Shown here piece by piece: positions 1 to 4,168 of a stretch of 6,086 nt of DNA. This DNA comes from Clostridiales bacterium. GTDB lineage: Bacteria; Bacillota; Clostridia; Christensenellales; UBA3700. Where the stretch lies: the NCBI GenBank assembly GCA_014799645.1, contig JAAVHQ010000017.1:1-6086 (forward strand), written 5' to 3'. Position 1 is the first letter of the stretch, and each line of letters begins with the position of its first letter. A program made the translations under genes and the position numbers. Under the pieces are notes generated by a model. The model worked only from the letters and a program-made list of their open reading frames with translations. It was not told the origin of the DNA and did no database searches.

Positions 1-95
1 ATAAAGAAAGCCATTGCGCTTACCAAAAGCATACACACAATAATCAATATTGACAGCGCAATATACCCCTTTAATTTCCTCGTTTTTATATTCAT
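1..95 (-). CDS. N-terminus of an unidentified secreted or membrane-anchored protein (partial)
   Basis: Only the first 31 codons are visible; the gene runs off the left edge of the window. The start is the ATG at 93-95, preceded by a GAGG ribosome binding site (101-104) with 5-base spacing. The peptide begins with a basic stretch (MNIKTRKLKGY) followed by about 20 hydrophobic residues (IALSILIIVCMLLVSAMAFF). This is the layout of a signal peptide or single N-terminal membrane anchor. AMA near the end could be a signal peptidase I site, but the mature part is not visible, so cleavage cannot be judged. A TATACT box at 137-142 is a possible -10, with only a weak -35. The function cannot be assigned. 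The reading frame and RBS are seen directly; export is inferred. Confidence 0.65.
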   Translation of the reverse strand, partial: MNIKTRKLKGYIALSILIIVCMLLVSAMAFF

Positions 96-158
96 TTTTA
101 CCTCGTTTCTACCCTGTTTTTGGTCTAGTCAGGAAAAGTATACTTTATTTGGAAGATT

Positions 159-186
159 TTGACTTTTTTTGAATATTTTCTAGATT
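159..186 (+). promoter_or_regulatory. Possible promoter for the plus-strand structured RNA
   Basis: TTGACT at 159-164 (5 of 6 to the -35 consensus) is followed after 16 bases by TAGATT at 181-186 (4 of 6 to the -10). It lies in very AT-rich DNA, about 45 bases upstream of the closing helix of the structured island. It would start transcription near 193. The match is only moderate, and such boxes are common by chance in DNA this rich in A+T. Confidence 0.3.
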
Positions 187-199
187 TTTCGACATTTTA

Positions 200-402
200 T
201 TTCCTTGGGTTAAGATCAAGATCATAAATAGCGACTGCGGAGAGTGGTGTGATTTTCGCTTTATCTAGGGCGAGCGGTGGCGTCAAGTGTACTTGCCGTA
301 CACGTCGACACCCCGAGACCCGAAGATTAAGCGGAAGGCGCGCCGCTATACGCAGTCGGTCGAGGTGACAGAAAAATGAGCAAGCGTTTTGCTTGCTCAT
401 TT
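200..402 (+). ncRNA. Candidate structured non-coding RNA, possibly 6S-like; family not established
   Basis: No convincing coding region covers this stretch, yet 231-370 is 59% GC while 121-190 is 27% GC. A perfect 8-bp helix (232-239 with 351-358) closes a domain of about 127 bases. Inside it is a long irregular hairpin: 260-266 with 324-330, GGG 268-270 with CCC 319-321, GGTG 276-279 with CACC 309-312, CG 281-282 with 306-307, and the apical GTGTAC 287-292 with GTACAC 298-303. A second small hairpin (330-334 with 343-347) sits on the 3' side, facing a mostly unpaired 5' strand (240-259). A further helix, 203-207 with 361-365, contains one G-U pair that works only on the plus strand. The hairpin at 374-402 could serve as a weak terminator in this direction. 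A closing stem, a large bubble with a small 3' hairpin and an irregular apical hairpin is the general layout of 6S RNA. From memory, the Bacillus subtilis 6S-1 gene lies in the aspS/yrvM neighbourhood. The family call is inference; the base pairing is seen directly. Ends are approximate. Confidence 0.42.
374..402 (-). terminator. Intrinsic terminator of the rrf2-iscS-iscU operon
   Basis: A perfect 12-bp hairpin (374-385 with 391-402, loop GTTTT on the plus strand) begins 5 bases after the stop codon of the 47-codon gene. Read on the minus strand, the stem ends in a run of five U before a C, a good intrinsic terminator. On the plus strand the tail is the poorer AUUUCUU, so termination of a converging plus-strand RNA is possible but would be weaker. 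Confidence 0.85.
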
Positions 403-406
403 CTTA

Positions 407-550
407 CTACTCCAATACTTTAATAATCTTTTCTTTCAAAGCCTTTTTGCCTTGTTCCATCATATCGGTGGTCTTCTTCTTTGCGCTCATTACAGCCGCA
501 ACCATTGCGCCTGCGCCGATACCGAGCATAAAACCGAGTTTGAACATCAT
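407..550 (-). CDS. Small 47-residue YtxH-like membrane-anchored protein
   Basis: This 47-codon reading frame runs from tandem ATG codons (548-550, 545-547) to TAG at 407-409. It is preceded by GGAGGTGAT at 553-561, an essentially perfect Shine-Dalgarno sequence, which is the strongest reason to call it real. Spacing suits either ATG. Residues 3-22 are hydrophobic and glycine/alanine-rich (FKLGFMLGIGAGAMVAAV...), a likely transmembrane segment. Residues 24-47 are lysine-rich and probably helical (SAKKKTTDMMEQGKKALKEK...). A short Gly/Ala-rich anchor followed by a charged helix is the layout of YtxH-type small envelope or stress proteins; that family link is by general resemblance only. It follows iscU by 61 bases with no visible promoter or terminator between, and the operon terminator comes right after it. 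It is probably co-transcribed with rrf2-iscS-iscU. No function is known; membrane location is inferred. Confidence 0.8.
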   Translation of the reverse strand: MMFKLGFMLGIGAGAMVAAVMSAKKKTTDMMEQGKKALKEKIIKVLE

Positions 551-552
551 AT

Positions 553-561
553 ATCACCTCC
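553..561 (-). promoter_or_regulatory. Strong ribosome binding site of the 47-codon gene
   Basis: GGAGGTGAT on the minus strand matches the 16S rRNA anti-Shine-Dalgarno over nine bases and ends 2 bases before the first of two tandem ATG codons. It is the best ribosome binding site in the window and supports translation of an otherwise easily missed short gene. Confidence 0.8.
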
Positions 562-611
562 CCACTCTATTGTGTGCGCGAAGGCGATATTTAGGCGTGG
601 TAATTTTTGGC

Positions 612-977
612 TTACTTCTTGCTCTTATAGTCCTCGATAGCGGCTTTGATTGCCTCTTCGGCAAGCACGCTGCAATGTATCTTTTGAGGCGGAAGTCCTT
701 CGAGTTCCTCCACCACTTGCGCGTTGGAAAGATTGAGCGCTTGATCGAGTGTCATACCCTTGACCATTTCCGTAGCGGTGGAACTTGTCGCAATCGCAGC
801 GGCGCAACCGAAAGTCCTGAACTTCGCGTCTACGATTACGTCGTCTTTGATTTTAAGAGAAATTTCCATTATATCTCCGCAAGCGGCGTTGCCGACCTTG
901 CCCACTCCGTCGGCGTCTTCGATAAAACCTACGTTCTTTGGATTTGCAAAAGCCTCTTTTACTTTGTCGTTATACAT
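612..977 (-). CDS. iscU: Fe-S cluster assembly scaffold protein IscU (NifU N-terminal type)
   Basis: This 121-residue cytoplasmic scaffold is where sulfur from IscS and iron are assembled into [2Fe-2S] clusters before transfer to client proteins. The three ligand cysteines are present: C33 in GNAACGD with the conserved D35, C58 in TFGCAAAIA, and C102 in the KIHCSVLAE motif with H101 beside it. LPPQK (95-99) matches the LPPVK chaperone-docking motif of IscU, although no hscA or hscB is in this window. Length and spacing fit IscU/NifU-N. The roughly 20-residue insertion typical of SufU between the second and third cysteines is absent. The ATG (975-977) lies inside the end of iscS, an 8-base overlap, and its GGAGAGG ribosome binding site (984-990) is within iscS coding sequence. 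This implies translational coupling with the desulfurase. Confidence 0.96.
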   Translation of the reverse strand: MYNDKVKEAFANPKNVGFIEDADGVGKVGNAACGDIMEISLKIKDDVIVDAKFRTFGCAAAIATSSTATEMVKGMTLDQALNLSNAQVVEELEGLPPQKIHCSVLAEEAIKAAIEDYKSKK

Positions 978-2163
978 ATTTATCCTCTCCTTTTATTACT
1001 TTGACAAGCGGTGAAAGTTCTCTCAATACCTTGACGGTCTTGACCAACTCTTCTACCGTATAATCTACCTCTTCCATTGTATTGTTTTTGCCGAAAGAAA
1101 ATCTAATCGAGCCGTGAGCGACCTCAATCGGTACGCCTATCGATAGCAATACGTACGACGGCTCTAACGAACCCGACGAACAAGCCGAACCGCTCGATAC
1201 CGCAATTCCCGCCATGTCCAATCTCATCAAAATAGATTCGCCCTCGATAAATTCAAAACTGAAATTCGCGTTGGACGGCAATCTCTTGGACGTGTCTTTA
1301 GGTCCGTTGTAATATATATCGTCGATTTTAGACAAGACTTGCGACACGAAATAATCTCTCAACTTGGCGATATGCGCGTTGTTCTTTTCCATATTCGCGA
1401 CTGCCAATTCTATCGCCTTGCCTATACCCACGATTGCAGGAGTGTTTATCGTCGAGGCGCGAAGATTTCTTTCTTGCTCTCCGCCGTCCATAAATCTGCC
1501 GATTTTCAAGCCGTTGCGTTTATAAAGTACGCCCACGCCCTTAGGTCCGTAGAATTTATGTCCGCTCATTGAGAGCAAATCAATCTTGTCTTTGACTACG
1601 TCGATAGGAAGATTGCCCACCGCTTGCACCGCGTCGGTATGGAAAACTACCGAGTGCTTTTTGGCGATTTCGCCAATCTCTCTTATCGGCTGAACCGCGC
1701 CCATTTCGTTGTTGGCGTACATAATAGTGATAAGTATAGTATCTTGTCTGATTGCCTTTTCCAAATCTTGCAAAGAGATAAATCCCTCGTTATCGACAGG
1801 CAAATACGTCACTTCAAAGCCTTCTTTTTCCAGTGCTTTGCAAGTATTCCTTACCGCAGGGTGTTCTATAACCGTTGTGATAATATGCTTACCCTTGTCA
1901 GCGTGCGCGTGCGCAATACCCTTGATTGCCCAGTTGTCGCTTTCAGTTCCGCCCGACGTGAAGTAGACTTCGCTTGGCTTGCAACCGATTGCTTTCGCAA
2001 CTTTCTCTCTTGCCGTATCGACCGCTTTCAATGCGTCTCTGCCGTAAAAGTGCTGTGACGAAGCGTTGCCGTAGACATCGCCGAAGTATGGCAACATTTC
2101 CGCCAATACTTCAGGGTCGGTATAGGTCGTCGCTGAATTGTCCAAATAAATTTTTCTATCCAT
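970..2163 (-). CDS. iscS: Cysteine desulfurase IscS/NifS
   Basis: This 397-residue PLP enzyme converts cysteine to alanine and passes the sulfur, as a cysteine persulfide, to IscU and to tRNA thiolation pathways in the cytoplasm. Visible motifs are the N-terminal YLDNSATT (6-13), FTSGGTESDN (68-77), VIEHPAV with the PLP-stacking H101, HTDAVQAVG (175-183) with D177, and SGHKFYGPKG with the Schiff-base lysine K203. The flexible loop SSGSACSSGS (323-332) carries the catalytic C328. That loop and the full length place it in group I (IscS/NifS), not the SufS group. The ATG at 2161-2163 has an AGAGGT ribosome binding site and lies 9 bases after the rrf2 stop. The 3' end overlaps iscU by 8 bases. 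As second gene of the operon it is probably controlled by the Rrf2 regulator. A role in tRNA thiolation is also possible, but no thiouridylase gene (mnmA) follows here. Confidence 0.97.
   Translation of the reverse strand: MDRKIYLDNSATTYTDPEVLAEMLPYFGDVYGNASSQHFYGRDALKAVDTAREKVAKAIGCKPSEVYFTSGGTESDNWAIKGIAHAHADKGKHIITTVIEHPAVRNTCKALEKEGFEVTYLPVDNEGFISLQDLEKAIRQDTILITIMYANNEMGAVQPIREIGEIAKKHSVVFHTDAVQAVGNLPIDVVKDKIDLLSMSGHKFYGPKGVGVLYKRNGLKIGRFMDGGEQERNLRASTINTPAIVGIGKAIELAVANMEKNNAHIAKLRDYFVSQVLSKIDDIYYNGPKDTSKRLPSNANFSFEFIEGESILMRLDMAGIAVSSGSACSSGSLEPSYVLLSIGVPIEVAHGSIRFSFGKNNTMEEVDYTVEELVKTVKVLRELSPLVKVIKGEDKYV
984..990 (-). promoter_or_regulatory. iscU ribosome binding site embedded in the 3' end of iscS
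   Basis: GGAGAGG on the minus strand encodes the Gly-Glu of the last residues of IscS and also positions ribosomes on the iscU ATG six bases further on. It fixes the iscU start and forces the iscS/iscU overlap. Confidence 0.75.
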
Positions 2164-2172
2164 ATATACCTC

Positions 2173-2616
2173 TTATTTTCCGATAAGACTTGCAAGGCTC
2201 ATCGAATCAAGACATTCGTTGATAGCCTTGTATAGATTGTTCCATACGTCGTAGGTCTGACAATTACACTTATCTTCGCAGTTGCAATCGTCGCCGCTGT
2301 TTGTCTGACACTTGCATTGACCGCCGCACTCGCCCGATAGGCAATCGATAATCACAAGCCCGTCTTCAAGCACTCGCATAATCTCGCCTACGCTGACTTG
2401 CTTTGGGTCTTTGGCAAGAAAATAACCTCCGTTCGCTCCTCTATTCGCATCGACGAGTCCTGCTTTGCGCAGAGAGGAAAGCAACTGTTCAAGATACTTT
2501 TCGCTTACTCCCGTGCTTTCAGACATAACAGGAAGAGCGACAACTCCGCTCCCGTAGTTCTCCGCCATATAGCACATCGCTTTCAGTCCGTATCTCGCTT
2601 TTGAAGAAAGTTTCAT
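2173..2616 (-). CDS. Rrf2-family (IscR-like) transcriptional regulator with an expanded cysteine cluster
   Basis: This 147-residue regulator leads the Fe-S operon. The N-terminus MKLSSKARYGLKAM and the winged helix-turn-helix (about residues 1-80, with SEKYLEQLLSSLRKAGLV as recognition region and RGANGGYFLA as wing) are diagnostic of Rrf2. The dimerisation helix is near 121-142. In IscR three cysteines near 92, 98 and 104 bind a [2Fe-2S] cluster. Here C92, C97 and C101 or C103 fall at that place, and the segment continues with C111, C113, C117 and C119, giving eight cysteines in 28 residues with three CxC pairs. This is more than IscR needs, and CymR-type Rrf2 proteins, the alternative in this gene order, lack such a cluster. 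It probably senses Fe-S status and represses its own operon through the repeat at 2622-2645. Start choice: ATG at 2614-2616; the family N-terminus fits exactly, although the ribosome binding site is weak. C15 and C135 are additional cysteines. The exact ligand (Fe-S, zinc or other metal) cannot be read from sequence. Confidence 0.93.
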   Translation of the reverse strand: MKLSSKARYGLKAMCYMAENYGSGVVALPVMSESTGVSEKYLEQLLSSLRKAGLVDANRGANGGYFLAKDPKQVSVGEIMRVLEDGLVIIDCLSGECGGQCKCQTNSGDDCNCEDKCNCQTYDVWNNLYKAINECLDSMSLASLIGK

Positions 2617-2621
2617 TATCC

Positions 2622-2645
2622 AAACCCTACTATTTTACTAGGTTT
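2622..2645 (-). promoter_or_regulatory. Probable operator of the Rrf2 regulator (IscR type 1-like inverted repeat)
   Basis: A 24-bp imperfect inverted repeat has arms AAACCCTA (2622-2629) and TAGGTTT (2639-2645) around an AT-rich centre that includes CTATTTTA. By my alignment it matches the remembered E. coli IscR type 1 consensus (a 25-bp site with GACT...AGTC half-sites) at about 18 of 25 positions. It lies immediately downstream of the -10 box and 5 bases before the rrf2 start codon, where a bound dimer would block transcription. That the neighbouring Rrf2 protein binds it is inferred. Confidence 0.6.
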
Positions 2646-2646
2646 A

Positions 2647-2675
2647 ATTTTACACTCTTGTTATTTGCTTGTCAA
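2647..2675 (-). promoter_or_regulatory. Promoter of the rrf2-iscS-iscU operon
   Basis: On the minus strand a perfect -35 box TTGACA (2670-2675) is followed after exactly 17 bases by TAAAAT (2647-2652, 5 of 6 to TATAAT). Transcription would start near 2640, inside the inverted repeat, leaving a leader of about 25 bases. This is the best promoter in the window. Its strength, with an overlapping operator, suits a repressor-controlled operon. Confidence 0.8.
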
Positions 2676-2684
2676 CGGATTTTT

Positions 2685-2696
2685 ATACAAATGTAT
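2685..2696. repeat. Short palindrome upstream of the rrf2 -35 box
   Basis: ATACA (2685-2689) and TGTAT (2692-2696) form an inverted repeat with a 2-base centre, 9 bases upstream of the -35 box. Its place would suit an activator or second repressor site, but it is short and AT-rich, so it may be chance. Confidence 0.3.
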
Positions 2697-2707
2697 GAAT
2701 TTATCGT

Positions 2708-2760
2708 TTCTCCGGAGTGTTGTTAGAATTGAACCACACTCCATTCGGCGGTAAGGAGAA
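2708..2760. repeat. Nested inverted-repeat element of unknown nature between glyA and rrf2
   Basis: An outer stem TTCTCC (2708-2713) with GGAGAA (2755-2760) encloses a strong hairpin, GGAGTGT (2714-2720) with ACACTCC (2736-2742). After one mismatch this continues as GTT (2722-2724) with AAC (2732-2734) over a 7-base loop. A 12-base unpaired stretch (2743-2754) lies on one side. The element sits between the glyA terminator and the rrf2 promoter, has no reading frame, and is too compact for chance to be the easy explanation. It could be a dispersed intergenic repeat, the end of a small mobile element, or a small RNA. I cannot assign a family. Confidence 0.45.
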
Positions 2761-2768
2761 TTTGCAAC

Positions 2769-2799
2769 AAAAAAGACAAGCGATTTGCTTGTCTTTTTT
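2769..2799 (-). terminator. Intrinsic terminator of glyA (potentially bidirectional)
   Basis: A perfect 13-bp inverted repeat (2769-2781 with 2787-2799) has a GACAAGC/GCTTGTC core, a 5-base loop, and six A/T pairs that give a U-run on either strand. It begins 17 bases beyond the glyA stop codon and separates glyA from the Fe-S operon. Confidence 0.92.
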
Positions 2800-2816
2800 A
2801 TTAGCCTACTTTTCAA

Positions 2817-4073
2817 TTATCTAATTATGTCGTTTGCGTAGATAGGATATTTAGCACAAAGCGCCGCAACTTTTGCCGAACAACGCTCAACTGCCGCTTC
2901 CTTATTATCTACGAGATCTGCGATACAATCGGCGATTACGAGCATATCTTCTTCCTTCATTCCTCTCGAAGTTACGGCAGGCGTACCGATTCTTACGCCG
3001 GAAGTAACGAACGGCTTTTGCGTATCGAACGGAATTGCGTTCTTATTTGCGGTGATGTGCGCTTTGTCAAGCAACGCTTCAAGTTCCTTACCCGTCATAC
3101 CTTTTGCGGTAAGGTCGATAAGCATAAGGTGATTATCCGTACCGCCCGAAACGAGGTCAATACCCTTGTCGAGCAAAGCTTTTGCAAGCACTTGCGCGTT
3201 CTTTACTATTTGTTGTTGATATTTCTTAAACTCGTCGCTCATAGCTTCTTTGAGCGCAACGGCCTTAGCTGCAATGATGTGCATCAAAGGTCCGCCTTGC
3301 GTACCAGGGAAATTCGCCTTGTTGATTTTGAGAGCAATTTCCTCGTTGTTGGTAAGGATAAGTCCTCCGCGCGGTCCTCTCAAAGTCTTGTGGGTCGTGG
3401 TCGTAACTACGTCAGCGTACGGTACGGGATTTGCGTGGCAACCTGCCGCAACAAGTCCTGCGATATGCGCCATATCTACCATAAGGTAAGCGCCTACGCT
3501 GTCGGCGATTTCTCTGAACTTCTTGAAGTCAAGCGCTCTTGGATATGCGCTTGCGCCTGCAAGTATCAATTTCGGCTTGCATTCTTTTGCAAGTTGAGCG
3601 ACCTTGTCGTAGTCAATCATACTCGTCTCTTTCTCTACTTCGTATGGGACGATATTGAAGTATTTACCCGAAATGTTTACAGGGCTTCCGTGAGAAAGGT
3701 GTCCGCCGTGAGCGAGGCTCATACTAAGTACGGTATCGCCCGGTTGCAAGAGAGCAACGAAGGTCGTGAGATTTGCGTTCGCTCCGCTGTGCGGTTGTAC
3801 GTTGGCGTACTTCGCGCCGAACAATGCGCACGCTCTTTCAATAGCCAAATTCTCGACGATATCTACGTATTCGCAACCGCCGTAATATCTCTTTCCCGAA
3901 TAGCCTTCCGCATACTTGTTGGTCAAGTGCGTTCCCATAGCAGCCATAACCGCCGGCGTAACTATATTTTCGCTTGCGATAAGTTCGATATTTCCTTGCT
4001 GACGAGCAAGTTCCAATTCAAGAGCTTCGCAAACCTGTGGATCTGTTTCTTTAATAACCTTAAAATCTATCAT
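2817..4073 (-). CDS. glyA: Serine hydroxymethyltransferase
   Basis: This 418-residue PLP enzyme interconverts serine plus tetrahydrofolate with glycine plus 5,10-methylene-tetrahydrofolate. It is the main cytoplasmic source of one-carbon units. Diagnostic motifs are LIASENIV (31-38), NKYAEGYSGKRYYGGCEYVD (52-71), QPHSGANAN (93-101), SLAHGGHLSHG (119-129), MVDMAHIAGLVAAG with D200 and H203, and VVTTTTHKTLRGPRGG (222-237) containing the PLP lysine K229. The length is normal for the bacterial enzyme. I chose the ATG at 4071-4073 because GGAG (4080-4083) precedes it at 6 bases; a longer form from a TTG at 4083-4085 would overlap that ribosome binding site. It has its own promoter and a strong terminator, so it is probably a single-gene transcript, perhaps with some read-through from tcdA. 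Its place between tcdA and rrf2 interrupts an otherwise typical Bacillota gene order. Confidence 0.98.
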   Translation of the reverse strand: MIDFKVIKETDPQVCEALELELARQQGNIELIASENIVTPAVMAAMGTHLTNKYAEGYSGKRYYGGCEYVDIVENLAIERACALFGAKYANVQPHSGANANLTTFVALLQPGDTVLSMSLAHGGHLSHGSPVNISGKYFNIVPYEVEKETSMIDYDKVAQLAKECKPKLILAGASAYPRALDFKKFREIADSVGAYLMVDMAHIAGLVAAGCHANPVPYADVVTTTTHKTLRGPRGGLILTNNEEIALKINKANFPGTQGGPLMHIIAAKAVALKEAMSDEFKKYQQQIVKNAQVLAKALLDKGIDLVSGGTDNHLMLIDLTAKGMTGKELEALLDKAHITANKNAIPFDTQKPFVTSGVRIGTPAVTSRGMKEEDMLVIADCIADLVDNKEAAVERCSAKVAALCAKYPIYANDIIR

Positions 4074-4079
4074 AAGTTT

Positions 4080-4083
4080 CTCC
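4080..4083 (-). promoter_or_regulatory. glyA ribosome binding site that fixes the ATG start
   Basis: GGAG on the minus strand, 6 bases before the ATG at 4071-4073, supports this start over the upstream in-frame TTG at 4083-4085, which the site itself overlaps. Confidence 0.75.
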
Positions 4084-4107
4084 AAATTGATATTTTTTGT
4101 TTATATT

Positions 4108-4137
4108 ATTCTAGCATATACTATCCGATTTAATCAA
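4108..4137 (-). promoter_or_regulatory. Probable glyA promoter with extended -10
   Basis: On the minus strand TTGATT (4132-4137) is followed after 18 bases by TAGAAT (4108-4113), which is preceded by TGC, giving the extended -10 form TGnTAGAAT. Transcription would start near 4101 with a leader of about 28 bases. A second TTGATT lies 9 bases further upstream (4141-4146) and could pair with a TAGTAT box, so the exact start is uncertain. Confidence 0.55.
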
Positions 4138-4145
4138 CAAAATCA

Positions 4146-4167
4146 ACATTATTATTTTATATAATGT
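4146..4167 (-). repeat. AT-rich inverted repeat just after tcdA
   Basis: ACATTAT (4146-4152) and ATAATGT (4161-4167) form a 7-bp inverted repeat with an 8-base loop directly beyond the tcdA stop. Each arm has one G/C base and no U-run follows, so it is at best a weak terminator. It also lies just upstream of the glyA promoter and could be a protein-binding site. Confidence 0.35.
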
Positions 4168-4168
4168 A

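Noticed and set aside
197..400. Minus-strand open frame of 67 codons across the GC-rich island
   Set aside because: Its start codon is inside the terminator hairpin, it lacks a good ribosome binding site, and the peptide is Arg/Cys-rich without a family. The helices of a structured RNA explain the composition better.
393..1004. Plus-strand open frame of 203 codons opposite iscU and the 47-codon gene
   Set aside because: It spans two well-supported minus-strand genes and a terminator arm, and its hydrophobic content reflects the complement of those genes.
2714..2742. tRNA-like T-loop (GGTTCAATTC on the minus strand)
   Set aside because: The flanking arms do not form a 5-bp T-stem in register, and no acceptor, D or anticodon arm can be placed around it.
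4074..4085. Upstream TTG start for glyA, adding four residues
   Set aside because: The TTG overlaps the GGAG ribosome binding site that serves the downstream ATG; the family N-terminus fits the ATG.
3018..4133. Plus-strand open frame of 371 codons opposite glyA
   Set aside because: It lies almost wholly antisense to an unmistakable glyA, has no recognisable domain, and its composition (many Arg, Cys, Ser, Val) is that of a shadow frame produced by the codon use of glyA.
4146..4167. Inverted repeat after tcdA as an intrinsic terminator
   Set aside because: The stem is nearly all A/T and no U-run follows, so I list it only as a repeat.
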